From Euphorbia lathyris (Eukaryota; Streptophyta; Magnoliopsida; Malpighiales; Euphorbiaceae), in NCBI RefSeq assembly GCF_963576675.1, contig NC_088917.1:79780610-79844609 (forward strand): DNA of 64,000 nt, written 5' to 3'. The position numbers were made by a program, and so were the translations under genes. The notes beneath the pieces were generated by a model that was not told where the DNA came from, ran no database searches, and saw only the letters and a program-made list of their open reading frames with translations. This document shows positions 47,666 to 58,749 of the stretch, in pieces (position 1 is the stretch's first letter; each line of letters begins with the position of its first letter).

Positions 47666-47908
47666 TAATGATTTATAAATTGAGCTTATATTTATTGCGT
47701 TATGTTACGTTACTTTACGTCACTTAACGTTACATTACATTACATAATGCTTAGTTACATTACTCTATGATATGCTAAGTTATATTATGTTAATTTATAT
47801 TAATTATCCAACGTTATGGTACGTTATTACATTATGCTACCTTACGTTACATTAAGTTATGTTACGTTACATTACGTTATGTATTATTTTATGTTACATT
47901 ATGTTAAG
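47666..47908. repeat. Right arm of the foldback element
   Basis: taatgatttataaattgagcttata ... then ttatgttacgttac-type repeats: the reverse complement in style and order of 8530-9692. It is much shorter than the left arm (about 240 bp against about 1160 bp), so the arms are unequal. Confidence 0.7.
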
Positions 47909-48152
47909 TGGGTGTTTGTTTCAGCTTTTCGGAGGAGCGTTTAGCGTTTCACTCCGAACTGCTGGGAATATAGCGTTTGGTTAAGTTTATATAACCGCAA
48001 CATTTAGCATTTTATCTGAAAACTGCAACGTTTTGGAGCGTTTCACGAAAAGCTCCTATTTGGAGCTTTTCATAAACAGCTGTTTGCAGTTATTTGTTAT
48101 TGACAAAATATTATCTTTCTTATTTTCACAAAATATGTTTATTCTTTAACAA
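47909..48152. other. Possible left end of a hAT-like TIR element
   Basis: gggtgtttgtttcagctttt (47911-47930) is near-complementary to the sequence ending at 53845 (agctgaaccaaacaagcc). The intervening host sequence, if one element, was split by 48153-52937 and by the MITE at 53056-53635. No clear 8-bp duplication is found, so this is tentative. Confidence 0.35.
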
Positions 48153-48901
48153 TGATAACAACCCAAATTATTCTTGAATAAGGAATAAGAGAAAATTAAT
48201 AGAAATAATGGCAAACCATTATTCCCTCTAAAAGAGATATTTATATATGATTAATGATAATTAATGCAGGGGAGAATATGCAAATAATAAGGAAAATGAA
48301 GGAGTCTCTAGCATTATGCCACGCCACGTGGACCATGGTGAGATACGCCATAACGAGATACGCCCGATGAGAGCAAGTAGCGGAGACCCGCCATAGCTCT
48401 CAAGGAGAGCGTACATACGCCTTGACGGATCAAAGAATATTATCCCAAGGACCAAAAGGGATATTCACCTTGAGAACGCCGCAAGAAGAACCGGATGGCG
48501 GATCTCCACGGTTCAGCTCAGTGAGATCCGCTGGCGAACCTATGAGGCGAATCTCCTCTTTCACCTGATTCATCACAGTAACGGCTAACCGCCGAATCGG
48601 CCATAAAGACCATTAATGAGCTATCAATTAGCTAACCGCCAACTTAAAGGTAACCAGTAACTGCCATTAATGGAGCATTAATGGAGACCTTCTAGTTGCT
48701 GAAGGTTACGACTTCCTAACTATATAAATAGCCTACATCTAGGGCTATCAAAGGTACACATACTTTTTATATTCTCTAAGCTTTGTCAATTCAGTTTATT
48801 CTCCAAATCTCTACTGACTTTGGCATCGGAGCTTCCCCCCGTCGAACCCAACGACGCCCCCCACAGAGACGATCCGATCAGAAATTCTCCACTAGTTATC
48901 A
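48153..48901 (+). repeat. 5' LTR, non-autonomous Tat element (749 bp)
   Basis: A TATA box (actatataaatag, about 48719-48731) is followed by the presumed RNA start, then ctttggcatcggagcttccc near the end. Almost identical by eye to 52189-52937 (only a few scattered differences noticed), which suggests a fairly recent insertion. Confidence 0.92.
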
Positions 48902-48921
48902 ATTGGTGCGGTGATCGTGGA
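48902..48921 (+). promoter_or_regulatory. Primer-binding region, non-autonomous Tat element
   Basis: attggtgcggtgatcgtgga directly after the LTR, matching the same position in the 1-5157 element. The tRNA is not assigned. Confidence 0.6.
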
Positions 48922-49899
48922 TCTCTAACAAACAGAAGATCACAAAATCTTGATTGTATAGAGTTTCACAAAGAACAAAATAATGGAGTCAACAGAATAG
49001 AAATCACAATCTCAAACTTTGGCTCAATCAGTACCACAAATCTATCCAAAGATACGGTTCTCCATATATGGGTGGGAAAGAGTTTTCTACATTAAATCTG
49101 GCATTTTATGATGAAAAAGATAAGTTTCCTCCCCTTTCTTATTCCATTTTAAAGAAAATTGAGATCTCTCACTCTTATAAAGTGCTATGAATATCATTAC
49201 ATGTTATTATGATAAATCTAATAAATTGTGAAAGATGAAGTCATAAACACAAATCTTTCATTAAATCTTGCATGCTTACTATGCCCTCATATTTTTATGC
49301 ATGACAAGTATAATATGATATTATCATTGAATTAGTACAAACGCATGTATAAAACCCGTCATCTTGGGATTTACAATAAAAAATCATCCATTCAATGTGA
49401 TTTGGTCATTTGATATTAAAGTATCATAAAATGGCTCATGTAATTGCAAATGATTTAGATCTGGTCGGTCTTTTGGGCGAACATGCATATAACTATTATA
49501 AGAAATTGCAAAAAATCATATTTGGTTTTCCTTGTACAATGCACCATCTATATATGGCTTTTCTCCTATTTAGTACTTTTAATATCAAAAATTCATATTT
49601 TTGGGTATTGTTTTGTCAAACAGTTATTTCATTCCCTTTTTTACAAGGATGTGTTTATTCATATAAAAACTGTTTATCTGACATTATTAGAATTTCTTTT
49701 ACCAACGTAAGAGAATTGAACATATTAAATCAATTTGTAATCATCATGTAACTGTCCCTAACTATTAAGGCCATTATGGGTTGATGAATTGCCAAATTGG
49801 ATAAACAAAACTTTCATGTCATGGGCTACAGGTTGGCCACCCGTGGAAAAAGAAAAATATCCGCTCTGGATAAAACATCCCTCTATTGCTGCTTTTGCA
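48922..49899 (+). other. Unassigned internal sequence of the non-autonomous Tat element
   Basis: AT-rich, unlike gag. It includes a 113-aa open frame (49410-49751, MILKYHKMAHVIANDLDLVG...) and, from 49766, a second open stretch (PLWVDELPNWINKTFMSWAT...) that runs into the protease leader near FAETGPVISPHTDAL. I recognise no family for either. They may be captured host sequence or worn gag. Confidence 0.4.
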
Positions 49900-50390
49900 G
49901 AAACAGGTCCAGTAATCTCTCCACATACAGATGCGTTGACAATTAAAGGATGGGAGATGAAATGAGGCGGGTAATGGTAGACACGGGAAGTTCTTGCAAT
50001 ATCATCACCATGGGTACATTCTCACCAACAAAGGAGGAGTAATGATTAGCGGGAACCAAAAGGCGGTTCAAGAGACCTACTCGGAATCACTATCAATCCG
50101 CCCACAATCCAAAGAGGACGAAGGTGAGAAATATTAACTTGTCACTACAGCTTTGGGCGACACAGAAATGCTCCTTATTGCTGATGGAAAGCGGGTGCGA
50201 ATCGCCAAAGGATTAAAACTTGAGATCAAAGAGGATGTTAAAAAAGTTCTCAGTGAGTCTGAAAGCCTATTTGCATAGGAGAATGAGATCCCTACAGGAA
50301 TAAGCCCAGATGTGATCACTCATAAGTTAAACATCATTGAGGATGCGGTTCTAGTTGCTCAGAAAAGACGGAACCATGTGCCTAAAAATC
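49900..50390 (+). pseudogene. Protease and protease-RT linker remnant
   Basis: SPHTDALTI matches the 2867-3148 protease leader. After a small frame break, MRRVMVDTGSSCNIIT keeps an intact DTG. The linker follows (MISGNQKAVQETYSESLSIR, then KRVRIAKGLKLEIKEDVKK, KRRNHVPKNQ) with in-frame stops (EKY*, LFA*). It is collinear with 2300-2595 of the first element and ends abruptly at about 50390 before RT. Confidence 0.82.
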
Positions 50391-52188
50391 AGTATTTTTA
50401 CATATTCTTATATGTGCATTAAACTGTTATAGTATCCTATATTTTATAATTTATTCTTTCTCGCCATACTTCTTATATTCATTTGCCTAGCTTTTAGTGC
50501 TGATATACGCCCAGTGACTGGCGAATCATAAGTTCCACAGGTGGATCAATTACCTCAAAGATAGGACAATTGATCCTGTCACGGGCGGATCCCCTTTCCG
50601 TAAAGGTAAGAAGCACAGACCCTCAAGAGCTTTCAAATGAGCTCAACTTTCTCCTCAAAGATAGGAGAACACTCTCATGGGCGGATCCATCTTTAGATGA
50701 TCACCATTCGGTTGGACACCATTCGGTTGGACACCATTCGGTCGGACACCATAAACGAGTTAAAACATTCCTTGGACGCAAGGACTTTACACTCTCTCAC
50801 TCCCTTCCCAAAGAAGGGTTCACAAGTCCTACGGGCGGATCGCTTCACCTCAAAGATAGGTAGCAAGTTAATCCCCTGGGCAGCTTTACTTCCTCTAGAA
50901 GGAATAGAACAGCTTCTAACCTTCACAAAGGTTCACACATTGGGGTACGGCTGGCCACCTACCCTAAACAATCGGAGAAATCCTAAACCAGATTCTAAAA
51001 AGTTACTTGCTGAAAGATATAATGCATTAGTAAAAATAGTTCTGGAAAGCAAAGGGATTCATCTCCAAGTAATGAAGCCTCGTCTTCATCCAAGTAATGA
51101 AGCCTCGTCTTCATCTCCAAGTAATGAAGCCTCGTCTTCATCCAATTCATGAAGCCTCGTCTTCATCCAATTAATGAAGTCTCGTTTTCATCAAAGTAAT
51201 GAATCCGCATCTTCATCATAGAAATAACAAAGTCTCGCCTCCACAAAATGCACAAAAGTCCCTAAATGGCTGATCATTCTTACTGATCCCTAAGGGCGGA
51301 TCATTCTCCTCAATATGGCAGAACTGAAGAAAAGAAGTCCCTAAGGCGAATCATAATCCTATGCGGTAGGAACAAATGGTCCCATAAAGGGTGGGTTATT
51401 CCCTTTCTAAAGGAAATATAACTCTAAGGAAGCTCCTAGAGGATAACAATGGATACGGTAGGCCACCTATCCACAAGGAATCAAAAGCCCCCAAAAAGCG
51501 CATCATTTCCATATATGATCCCCCATCTAGGGCGGGTCCACTTTCCTCCAAGATAGAAAAATAAAACACGGCGGATCAAGCCCTGATCACCGCCAGGATT
51601 AAAACATTTCTCAGACGTGAGATCTTTACATCCTTCAAAACCTCTCTCAAAAAGAGGAGTTTTCTACATCTATGGCAGATTGATCCACCTCAAAGAGAGG
51701 AAGCAGATCAAACGCTTACGGCAGCTTGATTCCCTCAAAAGGAATACCAAGCACACAAACCTTCACCAAGGTTCAAGCCTTCACAAAGGTTTTCATACAA
51801 GGGTATGGCTGGCCACCTACTCTAAGTTGCCTTGGACAGATCACTCACTTCACCTCAAAGATAGGTAGCAAGTTGATCATCAAGACTAAGCCATATGAGA
51901 TCCACGGGCGGATCTCTAAGGCGAATATCCTTATAAACGGTCAGAGTTCACAGACAACGTAAAAATCTCCATACATTGGATCCTAGGGAAAGAAATCCAT
52001 AAAGCTTATCATAAGCTTTTAGGGATATGGTTGGCCACCTACCTCGAGACATAACAAGTTTGAAACCTTGAGAAAATTCAGAAGAAGTTTGAACACTTAA
52101 AAGATCAATAGCATGGAATACGATGTAAAAACATTAAAACATGCATTAGACAGCCCTGAAGAGCTTTTTATACCTTTAGGGGGGCTTT
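50391..52188 (+). repeat. Repeat-rich 3' internal region of the non-autonomous Tat element
   Basis: Non-coding. Recurrent words are gggcggatc, cctcaaagatagg and ggctggccacctac (about 50947, 51450, 51808, 52028). There is a 15-bp tandem 'accattcggttggac' at 50702-50745 and a roughly 19-25-bp tandem 'aagtaatgaagcctcgtctt' at 51066-51180, about five units. Tat elements are known to carry hypervariable tandem repeats between pol and the 3' LTR. Confidence 0.75.
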
Positions 52189-52937
52189 TGATAACAACCC
52201 AAATTATTCTTGAATAAGGAATAAGGGAAAATTAATAGAAATAATGGCAAACCATTATTCCCTCTAAAAGAGATATTTATATATGATTAATGATAATTAA
52301 TGCAGGGGAGAATATGCAAATAATAAGGAAAATGAAGGAGTCTCTAGCATTATGCCACGCCACGTGGACCATGGTGAGATACGCCATAACGAGATATGCC
52401 CGATGAGAGCAAGTAGCGGAGACCCGCCATAGCTCTCAAGGAGAGCGTACATACGCCTTGACGGATCAAAGAATATTATCCCAAGGACCAAAAGGGATAT
52501 TCACCTTGAGAACGCCGCAAGAAGAATCGGATGGCGGATCTCCACGGTTCAGCTCAGTGAGATCCGCTGGCGAACCTATGAGGCGAATCTCCTCTTTCAC
52601 CTGATTCATCACAGTAACGGCTAACCGCCGAATCGGCCATAAAGACCATTAATGAGCTATCAATTAGCTAACCGCCAACTTAAAGGTAACCAGTAACTGC
52701 CATTAATGGAGCATTAATGGAGACCTTCTAGTTGCTGAAGGTTACGACTTCCTAACTATATAAATAGCCTACATCTAGGGCTATCAAAGGTACACATACT
52801 TTTTATATTCTCTAAGCTTTGTCAATTCAGTTTATTCTCCAAATCTCTACTGACTTTGGCATCGGAGCTTCCCCCCGTCGAACCCAACGACGCCCCCCAC
52901 AGAGACGATCCGATCAGAAATTCTCCACTAGTTATCA
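52189..52937 (+). repeat. 3' LTR, non-autonomous Tat element (749 bp)
   Basis: Same length as the 5' LTR; ends ctagttatca, followed by aacaa. Confidence 0.92.
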
Positions 52938-53055
52938 AACAATATTTATATTTGTACAACATAATTACCAGAAAAACAAGGTTTTATTACGTTCAATAAA
53001 TTTTTTATATATATTACTTTTATTAATTTGTGTAACACATTTTTTATTTTATAAT

Positions 53056-53635
53056 AGGATAAGGTGCAAAAATACCCCTAACATTTATAGCTAGAAGCAA
53101 TTTTATGCTTAACGTCTAAAATGGTCCAATTATACCCCTAATTTTGGCAGCCAAAAACAATTTTACCCATAACATTGACAAGTTGGGTCAATTTGAGAAA
53201 TAATTTATCAAATTGTCTTCTTGGTCATGAATATTGTCATCTACACTTCACATGTGCACCATTTTATCATCGTTAGTAACAGATCACAAACACATGATTA
53301 GACGTGAATTTTCTTTAAGAAAAAAAAATATATTGTCTTTTGTACGAGTTGGACAAAAAAATTCAAATATTTCACCGAATTTATAATTTTATTATTAAAT
53401 GACACAAAAATATGAAATCTCTTTTTTTAGAACTACAGATATGTGCAATTGGTATAGAATAAAAAATAAAATATCTAGGTTTTCTAATAATATCTGAAAT
53501 CGATCCAACTTTTTAATAGTAGGGATAAAATTACTCTTAGCTACCAGTATTATGGGTAAAATTGCAATATTTTAGACTTTAATAGTAAAATTATTCCTAG
53601 TTGTAAACATTATGGGCATTTTTTCACATCTTTCC
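53056..53635. mobile_element. MULE-like MITE, copy 2
   Basis: Left end aggataaggtgcaaaaat, right end catttt...cacatctttcc. Flanks ttttataat at 53047-53055 and 53636-53644, a 9-bp duplication. The interior contains 'cataacattgacaagttggg' and 'gttagtaacagatcacaaac', matching copy 1. Confidence 0.78.
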
Positions 53636-54123
53636 TTTTATAATTTTATCGTTTATTAATTTAAAACATGTCCATTTTAGACATTTTAAATCCGAACAAC
53701 AACAGTTCAATATAATTTTACCAAACGCTAGTAATTAAATAGCTAATAACGAACATCTAATATCAACAGCTAACGACTTACTGCAACTATAAACATCTAA
53801 CAGCAACCACAACAGCTATTAGCTAATAGCTGAACCAAACAAGCCATATGTTTGTTAAGTTAGACGCTTATGAACCCCCCTCTCATTTCTTGATTTATTG
53901 TTTGATACTCCAAATAATAATAAATTTTGACCGAATAATAAAATAATAAATCTTCTTAAATTCCGTTGAGATATTAAACGATAAAGGATTTTTCGTACCA
54001 AAAAAAAAGATAAAGGATTTTAGGTAAAATTCATGTTTGACCAATTAATAATAATAATAATAATAAATCTTTTTAAATTTATTTTATATACTTTAAAATT
54101 AACGCGACAAAAATAAATATAAA
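53636..54123. other. AT-rich spacer, possible right end of the hAT-like element
   Basis: Contains agctattagctaatagctga-accaaacaagcc (about 53812-53845), inverse to 47911-47930, and a (TAA/TAG) stretch near 54045-54065. No gene. Confidence 0.4.
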
Positions 54124-55909
54124 AGGAATAAGCTACAAAAATATCCCTAACGTTTATAATATGGAAATTTCTTACCTCTAATGTCTTAAATGATGCAATT
54201 TTACCTTTAAAGTTGACAACCAAGAGCAACTTTATACATAATAATAATATTGGTAAGTTTGATCAATTTCAAACATAATTATAAAACATAAATATTTTAT
54301 TTCTTATTATGCATCAACTAGTCGAAAACCCCGTGCGATGCACGGGGTATGAAACTTTTATATAATTTAGATAAATAAATAAATTAACATATTTACTTTT
54401 AAATAATTTTATATCATGCTATGTAAAAAATTTATATTATGTATATTTAAAATTAATATATATTTTTAATGATAATTCAAATTAAATTAATTTTAAAAAT
54501 AATTGACTACTTTTTTTTTATAGAATTTTAACTAAAGATGAATGATTTATTTATTTTTATAAAATTCAATGATTTGTACTTTTTATAAATTTTAATACAT
54601 TTTCATATTCTAAATATTCTGTGAAACAATAATAATAAAATAGCAGATTAATTAAGAAATATATTAGAATATAATAAAAAACCAAAAATTGTATTAAACT
54701 ATAATTAAAATTAAATATTATATTTACGATACAAAAGAATTACAATATAGGTTAAGCAAAAATTGAATTAAACTACAATTAAAATTAAATATTATATCTA
54801 CGATATAAAAGAATTACAATCTATGTTAGAATGGAAGCAACATCAATATATTATTTTATAAACTATTACAATCAATACTTTTCTAATGTTGCATATGAAG
54901 AAACTTTATCAATTCAATATGTTACATATAAAAAAAATAAAATTCGTAAGAATTAGTCACAAATTCATCTTGATGATAATTATTTTGGTTGATGGAATTT
55001 CATGATCACCAAGTATTCGAATTCAATTATTCATTCTGCTACAATAACCCAATATATCTCATTGAATCAGTTTAAGATGATGATTTCTCCTATTTTCATC
55101 TCGTAATATCTCATTAAGACATTCGATCAATTTATTCTTCATTCTTTTCACTATATAGAATATCAGTCATACTCGCGGATATCATTTATTTGACTTCATT
55201 AATATTTTCTAATAATTATATATTCTTGAATTTTGTAATTAACAAAAACAAACAAAAGAATTGAAAAAAAAATAAAGGGACGAAAAAGATAATTAGGAGA
55301 GAACCATCTTCCTCTCGGTTTTTTTTTTTTTGAAAATAAGAGAGAATGTTGAGACATAAGCGTATAAAGAGGAGAATGAAAATATTTTTTGCCCATTAAT
55401 TAAATATTTTATTTTTTCTTAATGAAGTATTAAGTCCATAAATTAATTTTAGTTAAATAGAATTAAATCGCAATCGTAACCACTCAGTAAAAAAAACGTT
55501 TTATAATTAATATGTGAAATTAATGATATTAATTAGAATCATTATGCTCAACATTTGAGAATTTGAAGAGATTCAAATAATAATATTTTCTTAATTAACA
55601 TTTTTCAATAATTTGTCCTATGATCATATTTCATTTTCATCTATTAAAAACTCTTGTAATACTAACAATTTTGTACGAACCATAATATAATAGTTAAAAA
55701 TTATATAAGTCAATGTTGCAAAAGCAATTATCTCAATATCCATAATTAATGTACATTTTTAGGATTTTCAGCATCAAAATTTGTTTTTATTTACCTTGAT
55801 TTTGAATTCGTATCTAGCATAATTCACATTCTTCAAAAATAAACATCTTATCAAGCGTATTAGACGCTTACAATCTCATTGTCTAGAAAATTGGGAAAAA
55901 ATAACTTCT

Positions 55910-55911
55910 TG

Positions 55912-55947
<36 letters not shown>
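55910..55947. repeat. (TAA)n microsatellite
   Basis: About twelve uninterrupted taa units inside the Helitron. Confidence 0.95.
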
Positions 55948-56194
55948 TAACATGATTTATATTGAAATAAACTTCATTGTAAGTATAATATTCCAACATC
56001 TTTTTAATATTTTATTTAATATGTCTCAAACTTCCATGAACAACTATCATGTGAAACTTTATATCTATTTGTACCAAAATGCATAAAAATAAAAAATACA
56101 ATCAATATCAATTAGCTAAACTCAAACTAAAAAAATGAGTGGATTTCAACATGTTCTGAATTAGAAAAATTAATCTAACTTCAATCAAAACTAA

Positions 56195-57060
56195 AAATTG
56201 AGTTCATAAAAAGCCGAAAATCTAAATTTTAGTTAGAGTTAACAATCAAAACGATAACACCTAGGAACATATACTAAAAAAGAATGCAAATATACAAAAT
56301 CTTTATTTTAGTCATTTTGAAAAATAAATAAATAAAAAAGAAAACATGGATAAGGTAGCGAGAGGTATGTAATCTGGATAACGACAGAAATGGAATTTCA
56401 TCTCTGAAAGATGAAACTATAACAACAATTGTTTAATAAAAATAGAACAACAACACAATTGAGAAAGCCAAAAATTGAGTTCATATGAAGCCGAAAATCT
56501 AAATTTTAGTTAAGAGTTAGCAATCGAAACGATAACACCTAGCAACATATACTAAAAAAGAATACAAATTTACAAAATCTTTATTTTAGTCATTTTGAAA
56601 AAAAAAGACAAATAAAAAAGAAAACATGGATAAGGTAGCGAGAGGTATGGAACCTGAGTAACGACAGAAATGGAATTTCATCTCTGAAAAATGAAAGTAT
56701 AACAACTATTGTTTAATAAAAAGAAAACAACAACACAATTGAGAACAAAAATAACTACAACATATGAAAAAAATCGAATAATTACCTTGAGAAACATAAG
56801 AATTTCTTGTAATTTTTGACATTTTTGTGTTTTCCGGTTTTAGTTGTTCATGCATCTTCTATTTCTGTCGGATTTCTTCAATTGAAGCTATCAGTTTGGA
56901 AAAAAAAAGATAAATAAAAAAGAAAACATGGATAAGATAGCGAGAGGTATAGAACTTGGGTAACAACAGAAATGAATCTGAAAGATGAAACTATAACAAC
57001 TATTGTTTAATAAAAATAAAACAACAACATAATTGAGAACAAAATAACTACAACATATGA
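56195..57060. repeat. ~275-bp tandem repeat inside the Helitron
   Basis: Two long copies (about 56195-56465 and 56468-56750) share 'aaaattgagttcat', 'gataacacctag', 'aaaacatggataaggtagcg' and 'aatggaatttcatctctga'. A third partial copy lies at about 56898-57060 after a unique segment. Confidence 0.85.
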
Positions 57061-57221
57061 AAAAAATCGAATATTTACCTTCAGAAATATAATACTATCT
57101 ATCGTGAACAATGAATATAATGGTGGAATACTATCTATCATGCTTTATATAAAAGTTTATTTGTGACTTTTGGATTTCCTTTGCTTTGTGTTTTTTCATC
57201 TTCCCATAACTCTTGCTTTCT

Positions 57222-57425
57222 TTTATTATTTTAATTAATAGGCTAGTAATTATTTAATATATTATAAATATAACTTTTTTATTTTTAATTAATTAAATAT
57301 TTATTTTTAATTAATTAAATATTTTTAATCTGATTATTTTAATTAATAGGCTAGTAATTATTTAATATATTATAAATATAACTTTTTTATTTTTAATTAA
57401 TTAAATATTTTTAATCTGATTTTTT
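57222..57425. repeat. ~107-bp tandem duplication near the Helitron 5' end
   Basis: 'ttaattaataggctagtaat' and the following text occur at about 57230 and 57337. AT-rich and non-coding. Confidence 0.85.
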
Positions 57426-57591
57426 ACTACGTTGACAACTCATCAAAAAGACATCCAGAACACTTCTTCTCATTTCTCTCTGCTTCCGTAATTATATATA
57501 ATATAGATTGCATATCAGTGGTTCTAAAACAAAGATTTCATATTTTTATGATTTAGTAATATAATTGGAGATTAATATTTTTAAATCCAAC

Positions 57592-58321
57592 TGATACAGA
57601 TTAATTCGGGACGTGTTAGTGTTGATCGTAAACTAACAAAGATGTTCCAACTTTTCTAGCTAAACTAGAAGGAGTGAATCCCAATTCATGGACTAAATCC
57701 ATAGGAATAGTGAAATCATCATTGTTGAAGGTGAAAACCTTAACAAACTTCATAAGGAAGAAGATATAATTTGTATTTGATAAAAGTTCAAGATTACAAT
57801 AGAAAGAGATGTATTTATATCATCTCAAAACCCTAATTGCCAAATTACATAAAGGGTACATTACATAACTAATTAAAACATAAAGATAAGGGGTAAATGG
57901 GTTAAATATAAAGGGGTGGCATGGATGGTAAATAAGGAGTGACATTGTAATAAGGGAGTGGCAAGGTGTAAATAAGGAGTGACAAGATTGTAAATAAGGA
58001 GGAAGCATGGAGTAAGGACCAAGTTCTTTAAGCTGAAGGTACGCGGGGCGTGCCCAAATCTACGTGGGGCGTAGTTTGGCTAATGAGCTCTTCTTTGGAT
58101 CAGTACTCATTCTACGCGGGGCGTGCCTTGGCTGTTGAACCCTTCTCCGAATCAGACACTCAAGTACGCGGAGCGTGCTATAAGGTACGCGGGGCGTGCC
58201 TGAGCTGTTGAGCTATTATGTGGCCCTGTTTTGACCTCTTTTCTTGCTTGTTGCTCGTGCTTGGTTCTTCCTTCGACTTCCCTCGTCCGGACCCGATCCT
58301 AGGGAGAGATGCTCTGCATCA
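57592..58321 (-). repeat. 3' LTR of element F (730 bp)
   Basis: Contains five ACGCGGGGCGT-type motifs (about 58042-58200). The polypurine side on the minus strand is AAGAGAGAGTGTA. Confidence 0.9.
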
Positions 58322-58743
58322 TACACTCTCTCTTAAAAAGAACTTGACCCCAAGTTACTTGCTACCTATTGATGAGACGTGTTCGTTTTGAGCCGACTCA
58401 ATCTTTCAAACCGAACCAAGGTGTTGTTCAAAATGAATTCAAGAAGTCTACTCCATCTATTGTCGGATTCTCCTTCTCCTTGAACCGTTCCCCAAATCTC
58501 AACTAGTGCCTCACCCCGCGTTTCATCCTCATGATACTATAGCTTTAATCTTCGACCGACATCAAATGGAATATCCCGACGAAGTTGGTCAAACCAATCA
58601 TTCATAATGTCTTGGAGGCTCCTCCTCACTCCCATGACATGTTGCACCGACCAACCGATCAAATGGAATATCCCGACGGCACTTGTCAACCCACTCCATA
58701 GTGATCCCAAGGACACTTGTATCGACTCATTCTTTGCCTTGGA
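58322..58743 (-). pseudogene. Worn coding tail of element F
   Basis: Minus-strand pieces read MGVRRSLQDIMNDWFDQLRR and DETRGEALVEIWGTVQGEGE with stops between. A 'tcgggatattccatttgat' segment is duplicated (about 58570-58590 and 58655-58680). Family not recognised; it may be the C-terminal end of the acidic repeat protein. Confidence 0.4.
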
Positions 58744-58749
58744 TTAACA

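Larger units (their letters stand above)
48153..52937 (+). mobile_element. Non-autonomous Tat-lineage LTR element
   Basis: Two 749-bp LTRs (48153-48901, 52189-52937), TGATAAC ... GTTATCA, with target duplication aacaa at 48148-48152 and 52938-52942. A polypurine tract (ttaggggggctttt) precedes the 3' LTR. The internal part is 3.3 kb and keeps only a piece of protease and the protease-RT linker (about 49900-50390). RT, RNase H and integrase are absent. The LTR end and linker sequence relate it to the element at 1-5157. It would depend on proteins from a full Tat element. Confidence 0.9.
54318..57507 (-). mobile_element. Non-autonomous Helitron (3.2 kb)
   Basis: On the minus strand it starts TCTATATTATATATAATTAC and ends with the hairpin CCCCGTGC-atc-GCACGGGG, a TTTTCGA spacer and CTAG, placed between A and T of the target: the standard Helitron signature. 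The MITE empty site (tgcatcaa|ttgcatatcag) matches copy 1 (tgcaacaa|tttcatatcag), confirming precise insertion without duplication. No Rep/helicase frame is present. The interior is AT-rich with tandem segments. Confidence 0.85.

Noticed and set aside
49410..49751. 113-aa frame as a real gene
   Set aside because: No recognised domain, hydrophobic AT-driven composition, inside a non-autonomous retroelement.
47909..53860. One complete hAT element with ends at 47911 and 53845
   Set aside because: Only about 18 bp of inverted similarity and no 8-bp duplication; kept as a low-confidence suggestion.
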